Notes: a model not told the origin generated them from the sequence alone. DNA of 64,000 nt from Micrasema longulum (GCA_022494885.1 JAGVSM010003818.1:728088-792087); one strand, 5' to 3'. Positions 42,674 to 53,099 are shown, counted from the stretch's first letter. A program made the numbers and translations.

Positions 42674-42926
42674 CGGTAGTTAGATGGCAAAAGGGACCGT
42701 CTGTAATTTTTAAAAATGTTCAGGAGAGCTGAAATACGTCTCAATTTCAAGACTAATCCACAAACTAAAATATTTTAGTGTTGCTTTTCAATAATAAATT
42801 GCCATTCTAAATGACGCTGATTTTTTATTTTTTTTCTGCGTGTATTTACTGAAATATTATTTTAAACTTTTGAAAACTAAAACATAGACAAAAATACAGA
42901 TGGTCCCTTCTGCCACCTGACTACCG
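42674..42926 (-). mobile_element. TE-D copy 2, 253 bp, 4-bp target duplication
   Basis: CGGTAGTTAGATGGCAAAAG at the left and the complementary CTTCTGCCACCTGACTACCG at the right. TATT lies immediately outside both ends. The interior matches 7726-7986 in inverse orientation along its length. Confidence 0.85.
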
Positions 42927-42954
42927 TATTCTTCCCCAATATAAGCAATCAACT

Positions 42955-43190
42955 TTTTTTTATTAACATTTTTCATTGATAAACCCTTACGGGTTACATA
43001 CATTTAACAAAATGTTTTCACTTTTAAAATTCAAATTCTACTGTTAATAATAATATTTTTAACATCTTTTGTAAAGGTTGTCTGAGTCTTTTGTTTAGTT
43101 TTGTCTGGTAGTTCATTGTATAATTTCAGTCCATGGTTTATCAGTCTCGACTGTCCTTGTCTCGTTTTAGAAGGTTGTGTATGATATTTT
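42955..43190 (-). pseudogene. Non-LTR ORF2 end, relative of the 51-kb element
   Basis: The minus strand from 43185 reads SKTRQGQSRLINHGLKLYNE, LPDKTKQKTQTTFTKDVKN and a stop near 43035. It is nearly identical to the end of the frame at 51156-51584. A GTAA-looped hairpin (AACCC GTAA GGGTT) at 42982-42995 precedes the tail. 43191-44190 shows no gene; the 126-codon frame at 43685-44065 has no motif. Confidence 0.75.
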
Positions 43191-44189
43191 TCTGATATTC
43201 TCGTATTGTGTTAATGTTTACTACAGTTTTTTTCAAGTTTTAAAAATAAATAAACCAAATACTCACTTTTTTCTGTTTGCTCAGAAAACTACTTTCTCTA
43301 CCATGTGTTAATTATTAGACGTACATAAAACATACGTCGATTGGTTAGTATTAGTAAATAGTGATTCCCGGTTATTTTCAAAGTTTATGAATTAAAATTA
43401 TGTCATTTCTTTCAACTATTTCATAGTTTCTATTTTATTAAATAGAATGCCAGCAAATCACTTAATAGTATTGAAACATTTTTGTCACCGTAACTATTTT
43501 CTGCTCAAATTTTAATAACCTTTTTTAGCAATTCGTACTTATTTTTTTACCATTAAGCTTTAAACTACAATAAACGTAAAAAATACTATTATTATTATTA
43601 TCTCAGGCAAGTCAAAGCAAGTGTCAGCCAGTAGTCCAAGGGGGCCTCATATTTTTAGATTTAAAAATAAATCCACTTGCATGTTTAGCGAAATTTTGTA
43701 ATGAAAAAAGATAGGGAAATTTTAATACATCCACCTTTCCCCACCACCCCCGCCCCTAGAACAATCAATCTACCCAAATTTACCGATTTTTTTTCTCTAT
43801 ATCTACCGATTTGCATGATGGAGGTTGGCAACGCTGACAAACCGCACTTTAGGACGTATGTAAGTCTCCTTGGCGGTGCCCGCATATAGAAAAAAATGAG
43901 ACGATAAAAGCTGCCTGAAAAAGCTCTCTGTACCCTTGTAGCCTTGCTGTCCAGAAAAAAGATTATCCAGACGACGAATTCTTCACTGTGAACGTCATTA
44001 ACCTTTCCCTTACTGTCCCAAAAACATCCGCGCGTTACGGCGCTGTGTAGGTAATCATTACACATGCAAAAAATTAGAGATTTTAAATCGGATAAATGTA
44101 ATATTCATAGCCAACTGCGTCAATTATTTACAGTTGAAATTAAAAGTGATAACATTTAAAATATAATTGTTAAAATATGAAAAAAACAT

Positions 44190-44370
44190 GAGTTAATGCT
44201 CGCAGCGCGGGCGAAAGAACCGCCCCCGACGAAAGTTGTCAACTTTCGTCGGGCGGCGGCGGCGGCGTAGCTGGCGTCCGGGAGAAGTACTAAAAACTTT
44301 GCTGTTCGCGCGTGTGACGCGTGAATTCTCTCTCATTCCCGAATATACCTGTACTAACGAGAGTGAGACG
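44190..44370. other. GC-rich island with perfect hairpin
   Basis: CCCGACGAAAGTTG at 44226 is followed by one T and its exact complement to 44254, then a (CGG)n-like run. The block is CpG-rich in an AT-rich setting. It could be a promoter, a first exon or an element terminus; a 67-codon frame at 44236-44439 (FVGRRRRRSWRPGE) has no domain. 44371-44980 is unassigned. Confidence 0.35.
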
Positions 44371-44984
44371 TTATGTTACTCTTTTACTACGTACTCCGCA
44401 ACATGCGACACATTGGTAAACTTTATCTCCGATTTTTGATAAAATGCTTCTTCTGTTCTCAATAAGCATTCATTATTTAATAAAAATATATTTTAACCGA
44501 TACGTAAATGTATAATGGAAGAATACCGAAAATCTTATCCCATAATTTATTATGTTTATTGAAGTTATTAGATGCAAAACGTCACCGGGAAGGGAGAGTT
44601 TAAAAATCTGTATGTACATATGTTGTACTCAAATTTTAATTTTTTGTTTCTTTCTCGACTCGAAAGATAAAGTTTGATGTGGTGTAGAACACTGACCTCT
44701 CAGTACGATTCTCATGCTATAATCCACTCAGACATCAACAACCCTGAGGTCACCTGAAGGTACTTCACACGCGAAAATTTCTAAAGCAATTAATTACCTA
44801 CTCTAAAAAGGAAAATAACTCACCGTAAGAAAACGTCAGAGTTAGATAATGATGCTATATTTCATCTCGTGTAATTACTACTAGGGGTATAATAATGATG
44901 AATTATGTACCAATAATTGTTGATGTCGATGATTTGATTATTTCTGTTGACTTAAGCTTTGATCTTTTCCCTTATTATTTTCTT

Positions 44985-45325
44985 TTCATCATTCCCTTTC
45001 TTAATGGTGCATAAGACACTGCATCGGTACACCAATCGGGAGTGTATCTGGATCATTTTTGTTACACGAAGGTAAGATGATCAGTCTTACGCTTCAGGTA
45101 CCAGTGCAGGGACCTTGAGGTGATTTTCTCAAAAATGGCCCTATATAAATTATCCATATATATATTAAATATTCTAGTGTAAAAACACCCTTTTAAATAA
45201 ATAATTCACATCAACCATGCTGGGAATCGAACCCGAGACCTCTTGCATGGTAGGCAACGCGCTGACCATTACACCACGAGGCCGACGGGCAAATTACAAG
45301 AACGCACAGTGATATTTTTACAACA
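44985..45325 (-). mobile_element. Composite L repeat plus SINE-1 with inserted L2-type tail
   Basis: 44995-45115 is repeat L. 45116-45165 (CTTGAGGTGATTTTCTCAAA, TATATAAATTATCCATAT) is a CR1/L2-type 3' tail. 45166-45290 is the SINE-1 tail and head (GGGAATCGAACCCGAGACCT, GCGCTGACCATTACACC). At 20218 the L and SINE parts are joined without the tail. Confidence 0.7.
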
Positions 45326-45359
45326 AAAAAATATATATATAATATATGGTGTGACATTC

Positions 45360-45700
45360 AGGACCCCGATTGTAATGGGATGTTAACAGAGTTGCCTTCA
45401 ATTTATTGTCTGCAAAGTAAAATTGAATTTAGCGTACAAAAATAAGAATTGAATGAATGTATGACGAAAGAATGCTAAAATGGATATTCTATGACGAGAA
45501 TGAATAGTAACGTAGGGCGTGGACGACCAAGAAAGACGTGGCGTAATCAAATAAAACAAAATCTCATGTCTAATTATGTCAAAAGCACTTACAACCGAAA
45601 GGCATGTATGACGAGTTGTATGAATGTGGAAGAAGCTAGGAATGTATGTCAGGATAGACGTGTGTGGTTGTACTTAATAATACTTCACTTATTTTCTTTA
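45360..45700 (+). pseudogene. RTE-type ORF2 C-terminus
   Basis: 45491-45690 reads MNSNVGRGRPRKTWRNQIKQ, NLMSNYVKSTYNRKACMTSC and NVCQDRRVW: the RTE C-terminal block also seen at 9.9 and 24.6 kb. It is cut before the family's terminal YPYGE motif. Upstream 45363-45440 is an L-type composite piece. 45701-46380 is AT-rich without recognisable features. Confidence 0.75.
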
Positions 45701-46384
45701 AAATAAATTTAAGCACATCAACATTAAGCTGCTCGCTTTAAATTAATATAATAATAGTAATATTATATAAAATATTTTAAATTTTATTTTTTATATATAT
45801 TCATGGAAGCAGAGAGAGAGGGGAGGAAAGTAGAGTTGGAGCTATACAATGTCTTCTCCCTTTTATGTACTTTTTATTTAATTTATATATATATATATTT
45901 ATATATTTTTTAATTGAATTATTTTTCCCCCTCTCCTCCTGCATTCATAATAAATTAATGTGAATTCTGTAATTGGTCTTCCTTTTTAAAATTGTTCTTT
46001 TGTACCTTGTTTTATATATAAAAAAGACTGAATGATTTCCTATATAAATGATTAAGTACAGGTTAGCTTAGTATCAAGCAGCTACATAATGTTTACCTAC
46101 CTAAAGTTGAATACAATCCGCATTTGCTTCGAGTAATGCCCTTATTTGTCAATATTAACTAGATTCTCCGTTATTTAAGAGGCAACTTTTTCATACGCGG
46201 TCAACTACAGACTTCAAGTGGCACTACTGTCTACTTTTACCGGACGTATTTGTCTATCACTTTCAACAATTTTTCAGTGCAAAACCGCATATCAAAACAT
46301 ATTATATAAAACAAGACAAAAGCCGCATGAAAATGAAGTTTTCTTTTTTTATTTATTCATATAAAGATACATGTTACAAAAAAA

Positions 46385-46442
46385 TAATAACGTATCCCAA
46401 ACTCTATGAGGCCAAGAGCCCTGTGTTGAGTTGGGATACAAC
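46385..46442 (+). repeat. Retroelement 3' block with stem-loop
   Basis: TATCCCAAACTCTATGAGGC ... TTGAGTTGGGATA folds back. It is the inverse counterpart of 33375-33422. Confidence 0.55.
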
Positions 46443-46524
46443 ATAATAGAAAGTGAAAGCATAAATGTTAGTAATGAATACTACAAATAAAAAATATTAC
46501 ATAAACATACATAAAAATATTACA

Positions 46525-47375
46525 TAAACAAATACAAACTAATACCACTTTGGGACAAAGGAATTTTGAGTATTATTTAATTAAAATTTATAACCTACTT
46601 CTACTATCTATTAAAACTATTCAAAAGGTTATAAATTAATTTGTATAAAATTTCTTAATCTTTATTTACTTTTTTTTCTCATGTTTCTCTATAATAATGT
46701 ATAAACTTATATGTATGTATATGTACGTGTGTATGTTTTCATATGTAAATTTATTAAATATTTTTCTATGTACCCTATGTTGGTACATTTCCTTATTTTT
46801 ACTTATTATTGTATCTTTTAGCTTTTCTTTTGTTATCTTTAATTTTAACTAAATTTACATACTTATGTTTCACTGCTGCACTTGAATGTAATTTCTAATA
46901 TATGTAAAAGCCCGTAGAGCGTGTAAATTAATAAACAAATAAATAAATAAAACAATTGGTAACGAGAAAATGTTCAAAAAGGCTATAAAAAATGTATAGT
47001 GTAGCTAGGTAGAAGTAAAATGGATTGTCTCATTCGCCCAAACCAATATTGAATCAACTGCCCCACAACTGTATAGCTTATGTTAGGTTTTTGTTCTTTC
47101 ATTGTGGGTTTTGTAATATAATACTCGTATATATAATATAGGTGTACATAAATTCATTATAAACATAAATACGTAGTGTTTAAAACAGTCTGAACATTTT
47201 GTTAATTATCTCTGTTTATTAAGTTAGTCTTCTTTGTTTATTCTCAAATGTAAAAATATTTAAAAAAAAAAGTATATTGTTAGATATCCTCGGCACGCGC
47301 AACCCCGGTGAGGTTACATTATTTTTATTATTAATTATAGTTTGTGAGAGAAGAAAAAAAAAGTGTTTTTTTTTT
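46525..47375 (+). pseudogene. Non-LTR family P, copy 3, interrupted
   Basis: 46545-46620 (TTTGGGACAAAGGAATTTTG, CTACTTCTACTATCTATTAA) and 46946-47060 (ATTGGTAACGAGAAAATGTT, GGATTGTCTCATTCGCCCAA) are contiguous in the 17-kb copy, where they encode the ORF2 end. The 3' UTR with the CCTC...GAGG stem-loop at 47288-47313 follows. A stop and frameshifts make the copy dead. Confidence 0.7.
46621..46945 (+). mobile_element. Retroelement 3' UTR inserted in family P copy
   Basis: About 325 bp with no counterpart in the other P copies, ending in AAATTAATAAACAAATAAATAAATAAAAC. The target bases around TTAAAAC appear on both sides, as expected for a retroposed 3' end with target duplication. No coding sequence; the family is not identified. 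Confidence 0.6.
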
Positions 47376-47429
47376 ATTTGGACTGATTTTGGCCAAATGA
47401 AATCCCCGCTTCCCAAAATTTTTGAAGTA

Positions 47430-47705
47430 ACAGAATTAAATTTTCTATACCGGAATCATTTCCGTTTTTCAAATTTTTTTTATCTTAGCTTTATGCCGTT
47501 CGTCTGAAGATGGCAGATAGAACTGGGCGCTTTTTTAAGTTTTTGGATAGTCCTAGCTCCCGTAAGAAACATTGTCTCACAAAAGCAAAACGATAGAAAC
47601 ACGTAATGGTGAAAATATCTATAGTGTGGAAAAAATCATTGCTCCGGTACCATAATCCAGGGAGAAAATACGGGACTATGTTTGTCTGAAAAAGTAATAC
47701 CGCGT
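47430..47705 (+). repeat. Repeat Q copy without RTE
   Basis: CCGGAATCATTTCCGTTTTT, GATGGCAGATAGAACTGGGC, GGATAGTCCTAGCTCCCG and ATAATCCAGGGAGAAAATAC align with 9135-9370. The RTE half is absent; another retroelement follows. Confidence 0.65.
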
Positions 47706-47752
47706 TTACTCTTAGAGTTACTACTTAAAAGTATTATTATATATTATATTTG

Positions 47753-48505
47753 ATGTCAGACTGAAATTTCATACTCACATAGGCACTGTATGTGACAATG
47801 CGCGCAAAATGTTGGGATTTGTTTTCCGAACAGCTAAGGTGTTCTTGAATACTCGTGTTCTAAGGCTTCTTTATAACTCATTGGTGCGAAGCAGACTTGA
47901 GTGTGGATCTCTGATCTGGGCACCCCACTAATTGAAGTACTCTCTTATGCTGGAGATGGTTCAGAAGAAATTTCTTAGGTATCTTTGCGTAAGGGAGTGC
48001 GGATATTATCCGTGGTTGTACCCGTCTGACTTCATACTGAGAATGCTTGGCTATAATAGTTTGGAGAAAAGAAGAAATGCATACTTGCTTATGTATTTTT
48101 TCCGATTGATCCGTGGTATTACGATCAACATAGGTGTAACGGAGAGTATTTTTCTTTTTGTTCCTAATGACCTTAGACATAGACAGCTTAAGCTGTTTTA
48201 TCTTCCTGCTTGCAGAACCAACCCGCCGATGGTAATGCCAGTAGGAAGAGCAATGTCTTTACTCAACCGTATCTCTTCGGATATTGACATCTTTCATATT
48301 AGTTAAAAAAGTTCAGAGAGGATAGCATTCTTTCTCTTTAATTGCTGGGTATTTTTATTTTACCATTTTTGTATATTTAAATTTTAGTATTTATTTTTTC
48401 GTGTTATGTATGCATTGATATATTTTGTAATGAACATAAACGTTTATAAAATAAATAAATTGAAATAAATAAATTGAAATTGAAATTGAAATTGAAAAAG
48501 AAACG
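47753..48505 (+). pseudogene. R1/Jockey-type non-LTR ORF2 end and 3' UTR
   Basis: From 47757 the plus strand reads DVRLKFHTHIGTVCDNARKM, LGFVFRTAKVFLNTRVLRLL, YNSLVRSRLECGSLIWAPH. After one in-frame TAA at 47929 it continues MLEMVQKKFLRYLCVRECGY, RRNAYLLMYFFRLIRG, and CRTNPPMVMPVGRAMSLLNR, ending DIDIFHIS at 48306. The blocks YNSLVRS-x-LE-x-x-x-x-W and Q-x-KFLRYL are typical of the C-terminal third of R1/Jockey-clade ORF2. Only one stop breaks about 183 codons, so the insertion is fairly recent. The 3' UTR ends in (ATTGAA)n at 48455-48500. The catalytic RT part is missing by 5' truncation. Confidence 0.8.
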
Positions 48506-48544
48506 AAACGATAATAAAACCTAGTTTGTCTTTTCTGTGCATGT

Positions 48545-48635
48545 AACTTGATAATTTTGCCTCGTGGTCTAATGGTCAACGCGTTTGCCTACCATGGGTT
48601 CAACTCCTGACACGGTTGACATGATATACTAATTT
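48545..48635 (+). mobile_element. SINE-1 head, internally deleted
   Basis: GCCTCGTGGTCTAATGGTCA and GCGTTTGCCTACCATG are followed directly by GGGTTCAACTCCTGACA; about 12 bp between the boxes are missing relative to the 20-kb copy. 48636-48879 is unassigned. Confidence 0.65.
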
Positions 48636-48879
48636 AAAAATATGTTTTACACTGCACTGTCTAGATCATTACCTATTGTGATGAAGTGCTTTGATAATAT
48701 AACAATAATATTGTGTGATGTGTTCAGTTGTTTTTTTTTTTTAACTTTTACTTAAGCTTTACTGTATATACGGGCCTTCAGTCTATTTAATCTTTACATT
48801 CGTTCAAAAAATTCCTTCACAAGGCAAAACAATAGGGAAATATACTTTTTTTTTAAAAACATTTTTTAAGTAATAAAAG

Positions 48880-49290
48880 TCTTCGAAATACTGTCCAGTA
48901 AAAATTTTTTTTGCTAATTATTAGTAGCATAAAAAATACTTTTAATGTTGTAATTTTGAATTCCCGCAAAAAACGGTAATTCCATTGGCCACGCACCTAA
49001 TACGTCACGATTCATGGTTATTTGTTCCTGGCCATATTATCACGAATCTTGACGTCACAACAACCAAGGTCAAACACGTCGCGTTTTTTTAGCAATGTAT
49101 TTTATTAAATTTATTTTTTAAATTTATGTATGAAAACGTTTCTCCACAATATCTATATTAATTTTGAAAATACAATTAATTATTTTAAATCCATTTTATA
49201 TATTTTTATCGGTATTCGTAGTATGTAATATTTCCCTATTTTCCGATTTTTGTTTTAAAAAAATTTAATAGAAAATAGTAGACTTAAATC
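48880..49290 (+). repeat. Repeat H, uninterrupted reference copy
   Basis: It runs continuously from AATACTGTCCAGTAAAAATT through CACGCACCTAATACGTCACG and CACGAATCTTGACGTCACAA to TTTATCGGTATTCGTAGTA. It shows that the 29-kb and 38-kb copies each carry an insertion. Non-coding; ends not fixed. Confidence 0.7.
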
Positions 49291-49570
49291 AGTGTTTGAT
49301 AACAATATTAGGATTATTGTATTTTTTCATTAAGCTATTTCTTACAACAAGTGATGACTTGTGCTATTTTTAAAGGTAATCAATTCCTTGCGGTTTCTTT
49401 GCTACCGATAGCGTAACCGTTGTTCGCATCGTCTTTGGCTCCAACTCACTTTTCGTGGCTTGAATGGATTTAAATAGCGTGGTCTTCGATAATGAAATGT
49501 CAAGGTTCTGTCGGCATACTGTTACTTTAGCTATAGAGAATTCGACTGGCGGACAGGCCCGTCAACAGAG
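49291..49570. other. Unassigned sequence upstream of a retroelement tail
   Basis: A GC-richer part at 49390-49570 shows no recognisable frame; it may be a decayed part of the element that follows. Confidence 0.3.
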
Positions 49571-49576
49571 CTTAAA

Positions 49577-50030
49577 ATGAGCCTCCGTGGGCCCATCTAT
49601 ATAAATATAGGCACTTTGGTTGAAGAAGGTTCTAACATATGTTATAGTCAAAAACGAGCTTTCAATGCTTTACTTACTTTAGAAGATCGCCGTCTACTGT
49701 TGGACATGGGGGTGCTTCATGACCTACTTAGTGGACGCCTTGATAGTCCGGCTCTTTTGTCGGAGCTATCATTAAATGTCCCCGGCTACCGCACCCGTCA
49801 CACGTCGAGCTCTCTATTTCATGTGCCAGCAGTTCGTACGAACTATGCCCAGAACTCTCCACTTATACGTTTTGTTAGTGAATATAATTTGAACTTTCCC
49901 CTTATTGATCCATTTGATTGTAAAAAAATAACATTTAAAATGCGCGTCTTAAAACATACTTTTTTGTCTTATACTTAGTTTCAATAATAAAGTCTTATTT
50001 TATCTTATCTTATTTTATTTTATTTTACTA
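49577..50030 (+). pseudogene. R1/Jockey-type non-LTR ORF2 end
   Basis: A 133-codon frame (49577-49978) reads LTLEDRRLLLDMGVLHDLLS, GRLDSPALLSELSLNVPGYR, TRHTSSSLFHVPAVRTNYAQ, NSPLIRFVSEYN. These are the family's last conserved blocks: RR-x-x-x-D-x-x-x-L-x-x-L-x-G-x-x-DS, LNVP-x-x-x-TR and F-x-VP-x-x-RTNY-x-x-NSP-x-x-R. The stop is followed by AATAATAAAGTCTTATTTTA and a (TTTTA)n stretch. The first Met is not a biological start. Confidence 0.75.
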
Positions 50031-50330
50031 TATTTTATCTCTAATTCTTAATATTTTTAATATATTTGTATTTTCGACACTTGACACTTAATATTTACAC
50101 ATTACAATATTTACACACATGTCCACTCTCATTCCAATATAACACCCACTCACCCACCCTCTCACTCACTTACATTCACACAAACACACTAGTATGTATT
50201 GTACGTGTATTTAATGTTATTTCTGTGGATATCTGTCATTGGTTTTATTCTCTGTATATTTTATTTGTTGTATTTTTGTTACATATATTACTGTTGATAT
50301 CCCCAATAAATTAAAAAAAAAAAAAAAAAA
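50031..50330 (+). repeat. Retroelement-like 3' UTR with poly(A)
   Basis: An ACAC-rich tract (50085-50195, like 16080-16170) leads to CCCCAATAAATT and an 18-base A run at 50312-50329, i.e. a polyadenylation signal with an inserted poly(A) tail. No ORF. 50331-50540 is unassigned. Confidence 0.55.
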
Positions 50331-50544
50331 TATGACACCATTTTTTTTATTATTTATATCTAAAATAATGTTAAAAGCTATTTGTTGCTTAATGTTAAAA
50401 TGTTATGTTTTGTAGAAAAAATTAATTTAACGTTATTTTGAAACCATAGTGATTTTTATACGAATGACATTTTTTAAATCTCGACTTTTATTTTTACCCG
50501 TGACGCCACCGTTCGTCAGTTTTTTCGCATAGTTGTTTTACGAA

Positions 50545-50935
50545 ATCTAAGGACAACAATAACAAACCATCGCGCCGTTTCCCCGTAGAGGAAGACAGAG
50601 ATAATAGAATGCCATATCATTCTGTTTTTGCAAAAAGACCTCGCTTGCTCTACATTCATGCATCTTCTCATGCACGCACGCATGCCGATTATTCCGAATA
50701 TCGAATAATATTGACACATCCATCTTCAAACATTTGATGAATTCGGTCAAGTTGTGTCTTTCTCAGCCTTCCTCGTTTCCTACGTCTCCCAACATTCGCA
50801 TCATAAAAGTTTTTAGGCATCCTTTTGCCGTCTATTCGCTCTGCATGTCCAAACTAACGCAGAACCAATTTCTTGATTTTGTCGAAAATGTGTATCTCAG
50901 TTTTACATAACGCGCGGATCTCGACATTTTTTACG
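50545..50935 (-). pseudogene. RTE-type ORF2 C-terminus, decayed
   Basis: The minus strand, with shifts, reads LRQFGHAERIDG-like sequence at about 50860-50825, RRRKRGRLRKTQLD near 50785-50745, and CVHEKMHECRASEVFLQKQN to the LPLRGNGAMV end near 50570. This is the same RTE block as at 9.9 kb, but more diverged. 50936-51150 is unassigned. Confidence 0.65.
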
Positions 50936-51155
50936 TCTAAGGAACTTCCTAAATGACGCGGGTGTTTTGTCCTAACCGCCCCCAATTTTAAATAAGTTAC
51001 TGTTGCCCAAAAAAAAAAATCGTTTATTTACTATATGTTGAACTGTTGGTTTCCCAAATAAAATAAAATAAGTTCTCTCATCAGCGATGGTCGTGGGTGT
51101 GAACAATGATATCTTTTGATTAATTATTACCTATTTGTTTAATTCATATTAGTGA

Positions 51156-51675
51156 TTCACATTATTATGGGGAGCAGGATATCAAAATGACATAAACAGA
51201 CTACAAAGACAACAAAATAAAATATTAAAGTTAGTATATGACCTTCCCTATTTAACTGCAACTAGAGAAGTTTTTAAACAAACTAAGCAATTAAAAATAA
51301 CTGAACTCTTTCAACTAGAATCATTAAAATTTATCCATAAATTAGCCACTAATATAATTGTAGACGAAGAACTAAAACTAGTAAAAATTTGTAGTCAACA
51401 TGGACATAATACAAGAATATCAGACAAATACCATATACAACTTTCTAAAACAAGACAAGGACAATCAAGACTAATGAACCAGGTACTGAAATTATACAAT
51501 AAACTACCAGACAAAACTAAACAAAAGACTCAGACAAACTTTTCAAAAGATGTAAAAAATATTATCTTGAACAACAGAGTATAAACGAAAAATGTATATA
51601 TTATTTTATGTAATATGAATGTAATAATCCGTAAGGGTTTATAAATAAATTTTCAAATAAAAAAAAAAAAACATA
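51156..51675 (+). pseudogene. Non-LTR ORF2 end, 142 codons open, with complete 3' end
   Basis: 51156-51584 is free of stops and reads FTLLWGAGYQNDINRLQRQQ, NKILKLVYDLPYLTATREVF, ITELFQLESLKFIHKLATNI, SKTRQGQSRLMNQVLKLYNK, LPDKTKQKTQTNFSKDVKN. This is the full run from the W-G-x-x-x-x-x-x-x-x-x-x-x-QN-K-x-L-K block to the LYN-x-LP block of R1/Jockey-type ORF2 proteins. There is no Met near the start, because it is the 5'-truncated end of a longer reading frame. A GTAA-looped hairpin at 51626-51639 and an A run at 51659-51671 complete the 3' end. The 43-kb copy (minus strand) is its close relative. Confidence 0.8.
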
Positions 51676-52134
51676 AAATACCTACCTATCAAATGATATA
51701 ATATCATTGCGGCTCTGCACAACGCAACCGTACGGTAAGGTCGGTAAATACGTGCCCTAATATAACCAGCAATATACAATGAAAGACGGTGGGCGAACAT
51801 TAATTAGACACTAATTAGTGTACCCACGTTAACGATACGTCAGTACTTCATGATCTTCCTAATTTGTAATATAATATTATATCTACTTGATGTTTCAAAT
51901 CAGTTCAACGGTCCATCGCGCCAAGTCAAAGAAGCCATTCGCAACGCCGACTCCGAGATACGAGTATCATTAACTTGTGAAGGAAAAGTTCATTCACTAG
52001 GCACACTTGAAATTGAATCTGTAAAACGATTTTGAAATATTCAATGGCATAAATATCTCTTGTGTTTAAAAAAGAACATTTAAGCAACAAGACAGTTGAC
52101 TTAAATTCACTGATGCGAGCAATGATCATATTAA
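51676..52134. other. Unassigned sequence
   Basis: A 61-codon frame (51850-52035) has no recognisable domain. Confidence 0.3.
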
Positions 52135-52139
52135 TTATG

Positions 52140-52167
52140 CGGGCGCGCGGGCGCGCGGGCGGGGGAC
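52140..52167. repeat. GGGCGCGC simple repeat
   Basis: Three units of GGGCGCGC followed by GGGCGGGGG: an extreme GC microsatellite in AT-rich DNA. Confidence 0.8.
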
Positions 52168-52254
52168 AATAGCCTAAGTAAACTTTTTATTTTTATATTA
52201 TTGTTATCAAAAACATTTTTCACTTTGTGGTATGACATTTTACACTTATTTGTT

Positions 52255-52615
52255 TATAAATTTGTATAAACCACTTAATTTTTTTAATTAAACTTCGACC
52301 GGTTTCGAGGTTACTACCTCATCGTCAGGAATTTAACTAACTTATAATTACACGCGTTGCTATTTATATAATAAAATATTGTATGAGAGAGACAGAAAAT
52401 TGAAAGAAAGAGAGAGAAAGAAGATAAAATAAATCATAACGGGAATAGTTTTAAAAGAGGACTCGAAGTTAAATTTAATTGATTATTTATTATTTGAAGT
52501 TTTTGATTAATGGCTTTACTTATTTCTAATCGTTCTAAATTATCTAAACCATTTTTATTTGAACACAGTTGCATATGAAGTATACACAGTTGAAGTATAT
52601 GCAACTGTGTTCACA
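52255..52615 (-). pseudogene. Penelope-like element 3' end with hammerhead-like motif
   Basis: On the minus strand, 52565-52440 reads NKNGLDNLERLEISKAINQK, LQIINNQLNLTSSPLLKLFP and a stop. This is the extreme C-terminus of Penelope-like proteins (pattern LE-x-LEI-x-K ... LN-x-QL-x-L-x-SSPLL). About 110 bp after the stop, 52335-52289 reads CTGACGATGAGGTAGTAACC then TCGAAACCGGTCGAAGTTT. This has a hammerhead-type core, a GAGGT/ACCTC stem and flanking bases that can pair (TTAAATTC with GAAGTTTAA). An inverted duplication (52560-52611) breaks the frame upstream. Confidence 0.7.
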
Positions 52616-52974
52616 CACGCGAGATAAAAGTGTTTTCTCCGGCCGCAAGAGCGGTTCAGAATAGCACCGCTGGTTCATTAAAAATAATATATGACATACA
52701 AAAAACTGCCTCCTTAAAAGTAGGGGATTTTGTCTTATGTGATTTTTCTAATTTCTTTTTTAAAGTTTAAAATAATGTTCTCTCACGACGGTGTCTCAAG
52801 GGAAATTTTTAAAATAATTTTAAAACATGCCTTTAGCCCATGTTAATATATTTTTTTAAACTTTTACATTTATCATATAAGTAACATTACATATACACTT
52901 TTTTATCTTAACAACATTTTGAGTTTGTCCAAATGTCTGTAGTGAAAAGAATATATATTTTTAAATATTTTTAT

Positions 52975-53055
52975 TTTCACTCTGCCAGGAATCGAGCCCA
53001 AGACCTCAAAAATAGTAGGCGATCGCGCCAACCACTACACAGCGAAGTGGACTAA
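52975..53055 (-). mobile_element. SINE-1-like tRNA-derived head
   Basis: CCAGGAATCGAGCCCAAGAC (B-box complement, one change) and GCGCCAACCACTACACAGCG (A-box complement). Diverged copy. 52616-52974 has only a short MITE-A scrap at 52905-52945. Confidence 0.6.
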
Positions 53056-53099
53056 TCTCCACCCGATTTCATAAACAAATAAAATAAAAATTGAAAGTT

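Noticed and set aside
43685..44065. 126-codon minus-strand frame as a gene
   Set aside because: No domain, proline/serine-poor random-looking sequence, and no supporting signals.
49577..49978. Met at 49577 as a real start codon
   Set aside because: The frame is the 5'-truncated C-terminus of a retroelement ORF2, so the first Met is arbitrary.
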